The notes beneath the pieces are model-generated. The model saw only the letters and a list, made by a program, of their open reading frames with translations. It was not told the DNA's origin and ran no database searches. Both the position numbers and the translations under genes were made by a program. Source: Oryzias latipes (lineage: Eukaryota; Chordata; Actinopteri; Beloniformes; Adrianichthyidae). Taken from it: a stretch of 64,000 nucleotides of DNA. Below are positions 8,895 to 20,542 of the stretch, one piece after another. The DNA is taken from NCBI RefSeq assembly GCF_002234675.1, contig NC_019876.2, positions 29,964,501-30,028,500 on the forward strand, written 5' to 3'. Each line of letters opens with the position of its first letter. The first letter of the stretch is position 1.

Positions 8895-11800
8895 TTATGA
8901 ATGACTCTTGTTTGTAATGTTTAACATGGCATGCAGCTCCCCGGGCTCGTATCCCAGCAGGCCTTGCAGGTTGCAGACAAAGCGGTAAACATAACGTTTG
9001 CCTGCCGTCTTACGAATGATGTTCTTGTCGTAGTAATAGCGCAGACCCCGACTCAGTTTCTCATAGTTCATCTTGGGTTTGTTTTTCCTCCTGCCCCACA
9101 GCAGAGCTACCTGCACACAAAAACACAAACACACAACCTGATCTGACACAACATGTGATCAAAGGTGTGATAGTGCAGAAACACACTGATGTTCTCACAG
9201 CCACCACATACATTCTGTACGTTTTCCACGTATGAAATGTTGGTCTTCCGTGATCCATGCGTGATCTACGTCATCCATACGTGTGTCTTGAGTTCATCAA
9301 TGTGCTCACTGTCTTTCCAGCAGCGTTCCACGTTTGTCTAACAGACTTTTCATGCATGAACCACTGATGTGTAACTTTTAGATCACGTATACGGCGCACA
9401 GATCACGTTCAGATGACATCATTGATGCATGAATCACTGATGAATTACAGAGAAACATCACAATAATCACACGGTTCATGTTCTACGTTGGTTTACGTGT
9501 TCTTAGCGTGTTTATTCCTACTTCTTCTGGGGTTTTAACGTGGTTCATTCCTGATCCATCTGTGAACATTTCACCTAAAGACCACAACTTTCTCACTTAT
9601 GAGTCACGTATGACCAGTTTACATCCGTGCTAATCTGTTAGATAAGTTAATTCTTCTCTCAGAGTTCTGGTAAATCGCCTGTCCGTCCTGGGGGAGGATC
9701 CCTCCTTCATGGGGACACCCCTGAAGTTTCTTCTTTTCTTCTTTTTATTCCAGAATCCGTTTTTTTAGGAGTTTTTCCTTACAGAGAAGGGGGGGGGGGT
9801 CTAAGGGCAGAGATGCCTGTTCAGTTTAGTCTGTTTAGTTATCAGCTATTGAATTCTATGACTTTATGTTCTTTATGATTCCTTTTTATGAAATAAATAC
9901 CAGCTTGAAGCCCACTGAGATGACGATTGTTGTAAATATTGGGCTACAAAAATAAAATTGAATATGCAATAAATGTAGGTAGTGGCTATGGGACACGGCC
10001 TGGGGATGCTCTCCCCCCTCTGGAAGATCTCCTGGATCCTTCCTGTTCTGAAGAAGAGCCTCCCCCAGTGAACTGAGGGACTTCTGTCCACTGCCTTCAC
10101 ACCTGATGAGGACATCTTCTCCTGCTTTGAGCCCAGAGGCTCAGGACCCCCGGCATTCTGAATACCTGACAGGTGTTGGAGAGGAGGATGCCTTTCTCCA
10201 CCTGCTACCCAGAGCCCCCTCAGCAGTCCAGGAAGAGTCCGGCTGCCGTTTCTAACCAGCCTGTCCTGATTCCCAACAGCTGGAGCAGACCTTAGTTAGC
10301 ATCTGAGCCGCCACGATTCCTTCTGTCTTCATTTGAGAAGCAGTGATGGGTTTCCCTAAGGATGTCCTAACAGAAGGTGGCCATAACTGGGAATCAAACC
10401 CGAGTCTCCAGATCTTCTGCTACCAGAATTTTTGGGATGAAGGTTTCTGAGTGTAAAGATCTAAGACTCACCTCGATGCACTTATTTCATATGAATTGAA
10501 AACATGCATAGTATTTAAAACCATTGTAAGGATGTGTGTCATGTGAACGTTAAGCATGCATGTCCACCTCATCAGGGTCCGTTAGCTTGAACTCCCAACC
10601 GTCTCCCGTCCAGCTTATGCAGGACTGACAACTGCGGTCTGTCAGAAGCTCCAGCAGGAACTGCCACAGCTGAATGGGGCCACTTCCTAAAAAACAAACC
10701 ACCAGCTTCTTATTTCTGACTTTGACCTCTAAATGGACACGAGTCGAGTCTGGTTCCACAGCTGCACTCACCTGTATAACCAGCCAGAATGGCTGCCGGG
10801 ATCACAGCTCTGCCCAGGTCTGTTTTGTGACCCACATAATCCTTGAAGCTCTTGTGTTTCTGTGGTAACATCAAGGCCTGGTCGGGCAGACTGTCCTCCA
10901 TCACAGACTCGATACCGTGGAGCGGAGGGGTCCACAAACGAGAGCCGGTGAAGTCAGGGTCCCCACAGGTAGAAATCTTCATGTCTGATTGAGACTCTGG
11001 AAGTTCAGCAGATCGCAAAACGTATGAGGTGAAAACGGACACAGTCAGACTTTCTAGAAACTTTCTAGTGGATTTTTATTCCAAAGAGTGCAGAACTTTA
11101 GTAGAGAAGTGCAGACATGAGGTTGTCTTTTCTATGAAGCATACAACAGCTTTTAGTTCATTAACTGCAGAAAACAAAAAGAAACACTGAAGGAAATGTT
11201 GACCCGATGAGAGAAAACACAGATTCAGAGATCCATAGAAATAGAGAGATGCATACATACATATGTATATATATATATGTATGTATGTATTTAAAAAAAT
11301 AGTATTTCAAAAATACCTTTGGATGGACAGATGGACTTTGGATAGATGGATGGATGGATGGATGGATGATGGATGGATGGATGGCTGGGTGGATGGATGG
11401 ATGGTGGATGGATGGATGGATGGATGGATGGATGGATTGAAGGATGGATGGACGGACGGATGGATGGATGGATGATGGATGGATGCATGGATGGATGGAT
11501 GGATGGATGGATGGATGGATGGATGGATGGATGGCTGGGTGGGTGGATGGATGGATGGTGGATGGATGGATGGATGGATGGATGGATGGATGGATGGATG
11601 GATGGATGGCTGGGTGGGTGGATGGATGGATGGTGGATGGATGGATGGATGGATGGATGGATGGAAGGATGGATGGCTGGGTGGGTGGATGGATGGATGG
11701 TGGATGGATGGATGGATGGATGGATGGAAGGATGGATGGACGGACGGATGGATGGATGGATGATGGATGGATGGATGGATGATGGATGGATGCATGGATG

Positions 11801-14800
11801 GATGGATGGATGGACGGACGGATGGATGGATGGATGGATGGATGATGGATGGATGGATGGACGGACGGATGGATGGATGGATGGATGGATGATGGATGAT
11901 GAATGGATGGATGGATGGATGGATGGATGGATGGATGATGGATGGATGGATGGATGGATGGACGCATCGATGGATGCATGGATGGATGGATGGATGGATG
12001 GATAAATGATGGATGGATGAATGATGGATGGATGGATGGATAAATGATGGATGGATGAATGATGGATGGATGGATGGATGGATGGATGGATGGATGGATG
12101 GATGGATGGATGGATGGATGGGAGGATGGATGGATGGGAGGATGGACGGATGGATGGATGATGGATGGATGGATGGATGGGAGGATGGATGGATGGATGG
12201 ATGGATGGATGGGAGGATGGATGGATGGATGGATGGATGATGGAGGATGGATGGATGGATGGATGGATGGATGGATGGATGGATGGATGGATGGATGGAT
12301 GGATGGATGGATGGATGGATGGATGGGAGGATGGATGGATGGATGGATGGATGGATGGATGGATGGATGGATGGATGGATGGATGGATGGATGGATGATG
12401 GATGGATGGATGGGAGGATGGATGGATGGATGGATGGATGGATGGATGATGGATGGATGGATGGATGATGGATGATGGATGGATGCATGGATGGATGATG
12501 GATGGATGGATGATGGATGATGGATGGATGGATGGATGATGGATGATGGATGGATGGATGGATGGATGGATGGATGGATGGATGGATGATGGATGGATGC
12601 ATGGATGGATGATGGATGGATGGATGATGGATGGATGATGGATGATGGATGGATGGATGGATGATGGATGGATGGATGGATGATGGATGGATGGATGGAT
12701 GGATGGATGGATGGATGATGGATGGATGGATGGATGGATGGATGATGGATGGATGGATGGATGATGGATGCATGGATGGACGGACGGACAGACAGACAGA
12801 TGGATAGTCACCTGTGGTGTTGTGGGTTCCTTGCATGGGGCCTCCTCCATAACAGGCTTCCTGCTGTGCAGCCAGGGGCCTCAGAGTCTGGAAGTTTGGG
12901 CTCCCTCTGGACTCACACGGCATTTGTTCATCTTGTTCATCTACTGGATCCTGAAGATAGTCAGAGAAGTTTTCTGTGGGGGAAAACAGAAGCGGTAGAG
13001 TACTGTGTGACACTGGAGTTGATTGCAAAGGTTTCTGTTGGGGGGGGGGTCATCTTTTCATGTAATCACCTTGATAGATTTCCAGCTGACAGTAGGACGG
13101 AACTCTGCAGATGGATGATGAAGAACGTTTTTCATGATCTCTGTCTGTGGAATCAGATTCAGTCAGGTCTCTGAATGAAGCACTGAAATCATCTGTCAGA
13201 TGGATGTTTCATATGAGTTCAACAATCTTTTTTGTCATTTTTTTCTTAAAGCAATTATTTCTTTCAAAACTGAAAAATTTCCCAGCCCAATTCTGAAGGT
13301 ACAGTAATTCCAAATGTTCAAAGCTTGATGAAAAGTTGTTGAGCACTAAACTACAGCTGGTGTATAAAATATACAAACAGCTTTTCTCATTTGACACAGA
13401 AATAGCCAAAAGTTCAATTTATTTACATTGCTTTTATATTGATAAAAATAACTATCTGCATTCTCCAGCCACTGTATTAGACACACTTGTCCAAATGCTC
13501 GTTAGCACAAATTTCTCATCAGCCAATCACACGGCAGCAACTCAATGCATGTAGACATGTAGACATGGTCCAGACGATCTGCTGCAGTTCAAACCGAGCA
13601 TCAGAACAGAGAAGAAAGGTGACTGCTGTGACTTTGAATGTGGTTGTTGGTTCCAGACGGGCTGGTCTGAGGATTTCAGAAACTGTTGATCTACTGGGAT
13701 TTTCACCCAAAACCACCTCTAGGGTTTACAGAGAATGGTCCAAAAAAGAGAAAATATCCAGCAAGCAGCAGTTCTGTGGATGGAAAAGTCTTGTTGATGC
13801 CAGAGGTCAGACTGGTTCCAGCTGATAGAAAGACAACAGGAACTCAGAGAACCACTGGTTCCAACCGAGGTCTGCAGAAGAGCATCTCTGAAAGAACAAC
13901 ACGTCCAACCTGGAGGCAGATGGATGACAGCAGCAGAAGACCACACCGGGTACCACTGCTGTCAGCTAAGAACAGGAAACTGAGGCTACAATTCACACAG
14001 ACTCACCAAAACTGGACCATAGAAGATGGAAAAACGTTGTCTGGTCTGATGAGTCTCCATTTCTGCTGCCACATTCAGATGGTTGGGTCAGAATTTGGCC
14101 TCAACTACATGAAAGCATGGATCCATCCTCCCTTGTATCAACGGTTCAGGCTGGTGGTGGTGGTGTCATGGTGTGGTGTGGGGATATTCTCTTGGCACAC
14201 TTTGGTCCCCTTATTACCAGTTGAGCATGGTTCCAACACCACAGCCTTCCTGAGTATTGATGCTGACCATGTCCATCCCTTTCTGACCACAGTGGACCAT
14301 CTTCTGATGCTACTTCCAGCAGGATAAGGCTCCATGTGATCAAGCTGGAATCATCTCAGACTGGTTTCTAGAACATGACAATGAGTTCTCTGGACTCAAA
14401 CGGCCTCCACAGTCACCAGAACCCAATAGAGAACCTTTGGGATGTGGTGGAACGGGAGACCGGCATCATGGATGTTCAGCAGACAAATCTGCAGCAACTG
14501 ATGCTGTCATGTCAACATGGACCAAAGTCTGAGGAATGTTTCCAGAACCTTCTTAAATCTATGACACCAAGGATGAAGGCGGTTCTGAAGGCAGAGGGGG
14601 TCCAACCCCGTATCAACAAGGTGGACCTAATAAAGTAGCCAGTGAGCGTAAGTGCATGTGTGCATTCACTACATCTTATTTTCATAAATAATATTAGGTA
14701 CGTCACTCATATTACTGCTGAATATTTTTGGTTTCTTTACCAGCTTTAATAGAATTACCCAGGTGCTTTATAAATAAATGAATGATGATGAAGTAGAACA

Positions 14801-17013
14801 GACTGTTGACCATCAGGTTTGTCTTGTCATTGTAATTCTACATTGGAGATTCATTATTTTCTGCATGATTCTAAGAAATGTTGAAACATCCCCTCACCTC
14901 TTATCATGGTGTCCAGGTGCTCCCACAGGATCTCCCCTGCAGTGCCGTCACTCATTAGGCTCAGGAACGCCTCCCTGTTCAGAGCACACAGCTGCCCGCC
15001 CTGTAGGCCTCTCAGGTCCGAGCCCAGGCTTTGCAGTCCAAACTCAGCCTGGCACCAGTCCAGCCAGTGGTTCACCTCCCATTCAGTCCACAGCATAGGA
15101 TCTTCACATGCACAGGTGTGTAGAGAGGAAACGTGAGTACAGGTGCCTCCAGAACTAAGAGAATAAAGTGAAAGTCTGCACCCCACCACGCTGGAGGTGA
15201 CAGTTGATGATCTCCTGGGCAAAGCCAGCAAAACTGGCCTTCATGGCCCGGCTCAGGACCTCCTTGCTGGTGGGAGTGAGAGGAGGAACGTCCAAAGAGT
15301 CCAGCTCTGGAACAGAAAGGTCGTGTCACACAGCCACAACGTACGTTTAGTGCATACTGCACGGATGTAAACTGGTCATACGTGAATCTACGTGGAAAAA
15401 GGGAGAAACGTTGTGGTCTTAACGTGAGACGTTCATAGATGTATCAGGAATTAACCACGTTAAAACCACAGAAGGAGGAATAAACACGCTAAGAACACGT
15501 GAACCCAAGCGTGGTCAGCACCACGGTCAGCTCCCGCCGTGGGCTAAACGGTCGGATTCTCCTGATCCGGACCGGTATTAAGTCAGCCGCAGTCAGCCCC
15601 CTCCCACAACCCGCCTTGTGCACGGCGCCAGACACCGTCCCGCAAGAGACCGGACCCCCTGACCGGTCGAGCCAGCTCGGGGGAGCGTGAGACCCCCACT
15701 CAGTATAGACTGCTGGGGGGTGAAAGATCGTCTGATTTTTATTCCCTTCACACAATACACCAATGGTGAATCAACCGTGCGTTAAATGTAATATTCAGTT
15801 GTTGAGCTGTTTTTATGGAACTCCTTAGGGATCCGTGGGTCAGTTACCTCATTTAAATGTGATGTGTGTGACGGACACGCGATGTTGACGTTATACATCA
15901 GTGGTACTGATGGAGTACAACTGCTGGTACAACCAAAATGATGCCATAAACAGTTACTTTGGTTTTTAAACTCAATAATGTGCCAGTGATGTTTTTCTTT
16001 CCTTATCTGATTATTTTAGAAAACATCTTTAGATCCTAATAACTGATCTTAGAAATTTGAAACAAGTCTCAAAGAAGTACGATTACATTTTTATTGTTTA
16101 TGTCTCTGTTTGCTTTTTGGTCTTAACCGGACCGTACCATCTTTAAACGGGCGGCCGTGGTGCAGCGGTAGGGCGGTCGTCCCATGATCGTAAGGTTGCA
16201 GGTTCGATTCCCGCCTTGCACGCCCATGAGTCGAAGTGTCCTTGGGCAAGACACTGAACCCCACCTTGCCTCTGGTGGTAGGCGGGCGCCTGTGTTTGGC
16301 AGCGGAGCGACCACCAGTGTGTGACTGTGTGTGTGAATGTGTGTGTGACTGGGTGAATGGGTCTGTGACTGTAAAGCGCTTTGTCCTTGTAGGAAGAAAG
16401 GCGCTATATAAGTATACGCCATTTACCATTTAAACACATGACTGCTTATTTGATTTTGTTTCAACAAATGTTTAAACACAAAGATTGGGATCAATGGCAG
16501 CTCAGGTGTAGTGTTTCTGTCAGAGTTCTGCTCTTTTTTTTTCTGACTGTCTGAATGAAAAAACGCTCAAACACAGCCGAGTGGAAGTAGAAGTCTGCTT
16601 TAATTATTGTTCTATGGTATTTTACAGTCTGTGATCACAAATATAATGTAAGCATTTATACTCTGATGCATAAAAACATTGATTGAATGCAAGAAAATCC
16701 TAAAATCGATTCATTAAATATACTGTCCAAGCTGTTTTCTCCTAAAAACCTTGTCCTAAAGGACAACCTTGTTTTCAGTAAAACATGTAAAATGTTTTTT
16801 TTTGCTTTGAAATTTTAGATGATTCTCTGAATTTACAAGAGTTAGAAATCTACCATACTACACACCACATGTATGTTTACATCATAAGCCGATTGGTACA
16901 TTCTGACTGAGTTTGAATGAACAAGAATTCAATCGTCTGTCACTTTCAGGACTGGATGACCGTTTGAAACAAACCGGTGAAGGAAGAGGCTTACCATAGG
17001 TGTTGAGGTCCAT
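8895..17013 (-). CDS. ETS1/ETS2-class transcription factor, seven coding exons
   Basis: Nuclear DNA-binding transcription factor of the ETS family. Coding exons (minus strand): 17013-16995, 15306-15187, 15101-14898, 12973-12812, 10996-10772, 10686-10568 and 9110-8895. All have GT-AG borders and compatible phases, giving 354 codons. Order: a very short N-terminus with [10 protein letters not shown], which retains the Thr-Pro that corresponds to the ERK site of ETS1/ETS2 (here Thr17); a PNT/SAM domain at residues about 47-114 ([25 protein letters not shown]); a divergent linker; an ETS1-like autoinhibitory segment ([17 protein letters not shown]); then the ETS domain at about 244-335 with [11 protein letters not shown] and the recognition helix [18 protein letters not shown]. 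It is shorter than ETS1 (441 aa) or ETS2 (469 aa). ARRWGKRK of those proteins reads ALLWGRRK here. It looks like a diverged, ETS1-leaning paralogue. Exon 1 and the border at 10996 are the least certain. Confidence 0.87.
9200..10003 (-). mobile_element. ACGT-rich MITE, copy 2, split by an L2-like tail
   Basis: The reverse complement of 9200-9636 matches the body of copies 1 and 4, and 9962-10003 (minus) reads AGGCCGTGTCCCATAGCC, the same terminal repeat. The two parts join naturally when the L2-like sequence between them is removed. Located in the last ETS intron. Confidence 0.7.
9637..9961 (+). mobile_element. 5'-truncated L2-like LINE, 3' UTR only
   Basis: Nearly the same as the 3' UTR of the full-length element at 30.1-30.42 kb: GTAAATCGCCTGTCCGTCC, CCTGGGGGAGGATCCCTCC, and an AATAAAATTGAAT end. 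It contains no coding sequence. It is inserted into MITE copy 2. Confidence 0.85.
10004..10567. other. ETS intron 6, remainder
   Basis: Intronic sequence between MITE copy 2 and the exon 6 donor. The open minus-strand frame over 9873-10115 lacks any domain and overlaps a transposon end. Nothing else is recognised. Confidence 0.4.
11321..12804. repeat. GATG tetranucleotide array in ETS intron 4
   Basis: About 1.48 kb of (GATG)n with GATGATG slips and variant blocks. GGCTGGGT blocks recur near 11383, 11532, 11608 and 11676, and GGACGGACGG blocks near 11450, 11740, 11812 and 11861, showing internal segmental duplication. The long Ile-His-Pro-Ser and Met-Asp-Gly-Trp frames are artefacts. A (GTAT)n/(TATA)n patch at 11249-11290 precedes it. 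The array ends 8 nt from the exon 4 splice donor. Confidence 0.95.
13440..14650 (+). mobile_element. Decayed Tc1-like transposon, near full length
   Basis: Fish Tc1-like element. It starts near CACTGTATTAGACACACTTG and ends GGACCTAATAAAGTAGCCAG. The transposase is broken over several frames: an HTH part with [18 protein letters not shown] at about 13700-13760, a central part, and the C-terminal [10 protein letters not shown] block (DDE region) at about 14420. There are frameshifts but no single open transposase, so it is inactive. It lies in ETS intron 3 in the opposite orientation. Confidence 0.88.
15313..15910 (+). mobile_element. ACGT-rich MITE, copy 3, interrupted
   Basis: 15313-15512 begins AAAGGTCGTGTCACACAGCC and follows the MITE body. 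A weaker match resumes at about 15850-15910 (AAATGTGATGTGTGTG, ATACATCAGTGG). The intervening 330 bp are foreign, including a GC-rich block. Located in ETS intron 1. Confidence 0.55.
15513..15845. other. GC-rich unidentified insert in MITE copy 3
   Basis: About 210 bp of strongly GC-rich sequence (CCGCCGTGGGCTAAACGG, CCGGACCGGTATTAAG, GGTCGAGCCAGCTCGGGG) followed by AT-rich sequence. Its base composition is unlike its surroundings. I do not recognise an rRNA, snRNA or LTR in it. Confidence 0.35.
16149..16436 (+). mobile_element. tRNA-derived SINE in ETS intron 1
   Basis: The tRNA-like head has box A-like GTGGTGCAGCGGTAGGG and box B GGTTCGATTCCC. The body has TCCTTGGGCAAGACACTGAA and the tail is AAAGGCGCTATATAAGTA. 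Flanking sequences TACCATCTTTAAAC (left) and TACCATTTAAAC (right) look like an imperfect target-site duplication. Confidence 0.85.
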
Positions 17014-17639
17014 ACCTGTGTTGCGTCTGAGGGATCAGCTGGATTAAACATCGGACCACCAAGGGGAAGGAGGCTTTAACAGGAAAGCTGTGAGGGGAGG
17101 GGTTTAGACCTTTTAGACAAGCATCAATCACACACATGTGGGAGGAGACAGGTGGCACATCAAGCCGAGCTCATCAAACAATAAAAGAGAAAACATTTGG
17201 GTTTAACCCATAAGAACCCATGATGATATCCGTGTAACATAAAAACATTGTAATGGGGTCCGCTTGGCTTTTTATTTGAAAGAAACAGGTCTGGATTTTA
17301 TGGTTATGGTGAATGAGAAAACTACAATCCCCAACTTTCCCTTTTTTCTCCAGTTTACAGCAAGCAGATCAGGTGAAGCAGGTGAATGTTTGAGTCACAT
17401 TACAGACCTTTTCCAAAACATTTATATATCATCAAACATGTGTTCATTTCCATAACTCTATTAAAAAATCACTTTCAGAGAACATAGATTTAAGACCCAC
17501 TGAGAACATGTTCAGCATTGATTTCAAGAATTCCTTTTGAGGGTTCCAGCAAGAAAAAAATACAAAAACAGGATTTCAGAAGAAACTCTGGAGGAATCAT
17601 TTTTTTCAGTTTTTAAAGATAAAGACAGATTCTAAACAG

Positions 17640-18005
17640 CAAATCAATTATAATAAAGTCTTTTCCAGAGGGTCTGTCCATCTGGAGTCCTTCAACAGTC
17701 TGGACAGAGTCCAGGTCCTGCTGGAGGATGAAGTCTTCATCCAGATCCTCAGCAGAAGGAATCCTGAAGTCCTCCAGAACTTTCTGCTGGACCGTTGCAG
17801 TGGTTCTGGTTCTGAAGACAGCAGAGTTCACCAACACCAGCTGGACATTGCAGTCCAGATCCTGACGGACTGTGGACCATCAGTCTGAATGTGGTTTTTG
17901 GAGCTGTTCCTCCTCCTGGTTCCAGTCTTTCTGCAGCTTCTGGAATCTGGTCCTTCTGATGATCCACTAAAGTCCACAGTCGTCTCTTTAGCTGCTGCAT
18001 CTTCT
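17640..18005 (-). mobile_element. Tc1-like transposase fragment
   Basis: Broken minus-strand frames read VLVNSAVFRTRTTATVQQKV and VLEDFRIPSAEDLDEDFILQQD, the block before and at the second Asp of the DDE catalytic core of Tc1-like transposases (compare the FIFQQD motif). Truncated at both ends and inactive. A different Tc1 lineage from the copies at 13.4 and 19.5 kb. Confidence 0.65.
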
Positions 18006-18060
18006 CCTGAAGATTTTACCTTCCAGCAGACTTTCTGTGGATCTAAGTAGTGTATTGTAT

Positions 18061-18410
18061 TGGGGCGACAGTGGCTCAGGTGGTTGAGCGGGTCGTCCAA
18101 TGACCGAAGGGTTGGCGGTTCGATCCCTGCTCCCACCAGCCAAATGTCATTGTGTCCTTGGGCAAGACACTTCACCCTCCTTGCCTCCAGTGTGGCTCCA
18201 CTGGGGCGTGAATGTGTATGAATGATCCCAGTGATGGTCAGAGGGGCCGTAGGCGCAAATTGGCAGCCACGCCTCTGTCAGTCTGCCCCAGGGCAGCTGT
18301 GGCTACAACCATAGCTACCATCACCAAGTATGAATGAGGAGTGAATGGACACAATGTAAGCACTTTGAGTGTCTTGAAAAGCGCAGATAAATCCAATCCA
18401 TTCCATTATT
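18061..18410 (+). mobile_element. tRNA-derived SINE (second family)
   Basis: Head GGCGACAGTGGCTCAGGTGG with box B GGCGGTTCGATCCC. The body has TGTCCTTGGGCAAGACACTT and CTGCCCCAGGGCAGCTGTGG, and the tail ends AAAGCGCAGATAAATCCAAT. The same family occurs on the minus strand at 59.6-59.96 kb. Confidence 0.85.
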
Positions 18411-19140
18411 ATTTCAGTCAGACAACTCTTGCAGAAGAATATTTATTTCATAACATCTTTAGATTTTCACATCTTTTGGTTGACATTCACAATTAGATTC
18501 ACAACTTCGTTTTGGCATAAGGCTCCGTTCAATTCCTTGAAATAATTCTTTTTCCTTACACTTTCGGATAACAAAAACCCCCGTAACGGAGCCCACAGGT
18601 GGAAGCCGGGGAGGAGGGAGAGGCAAAGAATGAGCGCTGAAGGTAAGAGAGAATGAACAATTGTACACCTGACTTAAATAGGACGCTAAGCAGGTGAGTT
18701 AATTGACTGAGCCACCCTAGGGGAGTAACCTCTAATTCTGCAGAGTGTCAGCCCGAAATGCGACGAGTCGCTATTATTGTGAAGTATTAGTATGGATAGA
18801 AGTTCCCCCCACTTATGTCGTACGGGTGTTGCTGTCGTGTGGTGACCTCACACCACACTCTCGTTATTAGCTACTTACTGATGCCAGGGCCGGTGTCCTG
18901 CAGCTTTTCCAGAACCCCTGCCTTATCTGCTGCTGATTACCTGGATCAGGTGAGTTCAGCCAATAAGGAGCTTCAATGGCAGGATGGTTGGAAAACATAA
19001 AGGACACAGACCCTCCAGGCCTGGATTTGGGGACCCCTGCTTCAGACCTTTAGCTTCTCTACCTCCACCCTGAGGACGGTCTGTAGATGACCCCTGATCC
19101 TGTCCGTCACGGCCTTTTCTTCTTCTTCTGTTGTATTTTT
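18411..19140. other. Unassigned sequence, possible MITE end
   Basis: No gene recognised. 18880-19045, ending GGATTTGGGGACCCCTG, resembles the end of a common fish DNA-transposon-derived repeat; I could not define the other terminus. The remainder is unassigned. Confidence 0.3.
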
Positions 19141-19169
19141 TCTGCTCCACTCTTAAAGTGCAGTGTGCT

Positions 19170-19250
19170 GTGCTTGTGTGTGGGTGTGTGTGTGTGTATG
19201 TGTGCAGGGATGTGTGTGTGCATATTGGTGTGTGTGTGTGTGTGTGTGTA
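19170..19250. repeat. (TG)n microsatellite
   Basis: Two stretches of alternating TG separated by a short GCAGGGATG interruption. Confidence 0.9.
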
Positions 19251-19528
19251 AAATCCGGTGATGCAGTCAGCACATAGACCACCAGAGGACACTGCTGTCT
19301 AATAAAGACGCCACATCTCTCCATCTTCCAGGGTCACAGGGATGCTTAAGCCTAACTCAGCTGGACAAAGGTGGAGTAGTCCACACCCCCGACAGTTCTC
19401 TAGTCCATCCCAACGCCTCACAGAGACAGACAGTCACACACACTCACAACTGAAGAACACTGGAGAGTCATCATTTAACCTTCAAACCCATGCATGTCTA
19501 TGGACAGTGGAAGGAAGAGCAGGAAGAG

Positions 19529-20306
19529 AGTCTGCAGAAGAGCATCTCTGAACAACACGTCCAACCTGGAGGCAGATGCACTACAGCAGCAGAAGACCAC
19601 AGCGGGTACCACTGCTGTCAGCTAAGAAAGGGAAACTGAGGCTACAGTTCACACAGACTCACCAAAACTGGACCATAGAAGATGGAAAAACGTTGTCTGG
19701 TCTGATGAGTCTCCATTTCTGCTGCCACATCCAGATGGTAGGGTCAGAATTTGGCCTCAACTACATGAAAGCATGGATCCATCCTGCCTTGTATCAATGG
19801 TTCAGGCTGGTGGTGGTGGTGTCATGGTGTGGGGGATATTCTCTTGGCACACTTTGGTCCCCTTATTACCAGTTGAGCGTGGTTCCAACCCCACAGTCTC
19901 CCTGAGTATTGTTGCTGACCATGTCCATCCCTTTCTGACCACAGTGGACCATCTTCTGATGCTACTTCCAGCAGGATAAGGCTCCATGTCATCAAGCTGG
20001 AATCATCTCAGACTGGTTTCTAGAACATGACAATGAGTTCTCTGGACTCAAACGGCCTCCACAGTCACCAGAACCCAACAGAGAACCTTTGGGATGTGGT
20101 GGAACGGGAGACCGGCATCATGGATGTTCAGCAGACAAATCTGCAGCAACTGATGCTGTCATGTCAACGTGGATCAAAGTCTGAGGAATGTTTCCAGAAC
20201 CTTGGTGAACCTATGATACCAAGGATTAAGGCGGTTCTGAAGGCAGAAGGGGTCCAACTCCGTACCAACAAGGTGGATCTGATAAAGTAGCTGGTGAGTC
20301 TAAGTG
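19529..20306 (+). mobile_element. Decayed Tc1-like transposon, 5' truncated
   Basis: Same family as the element at 13.4-14.65 kb; long stretches are nearly identical from GAAGAGCATCTCTGAACAAC through [10 protein letters not shown] to GATAAAGTAGCTGGTGAGTC. The N-terminal HTH half is missing and the frame is broken. It lies directly downstream of the TGF-beta-like gene. Confidence 0.87.
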
Positions 20307-20542
20307 AACTATCTATACATACACAGGTAATGCTGTTTTATACTTTTAGGTAAAGAAAAATATATTTTAGAGATACAGAAATGAATGAGCTTTTCTACTT
20401 TTGTTAAAGTCTTGAAAAATAAAAAGACATTTTCACTCATAAAAAAGCTGTAGCTGTAAATCACTACACAACATCTAACCTTTAAGTGAAATCCTTTAAA
20501 AAGCAGAAACATGATTGGAGAAGAAAAGAGCTTCAATGTCAG

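Noticed and set aside
9873..10115. 80-codon minus-strand ORF as a gene
   Set aside because: It overlaps the end of a MITE and an L2-like tail in the ETS intron and has no domain.
11161..13028. Long Ile-His-Pro-Ser and Met-Asp-Gly-Trp repeat proteins
   Set aside because: Frames through GATG satellite; the only real coding part is the ETS exon 12812-12973 embedded at one end.
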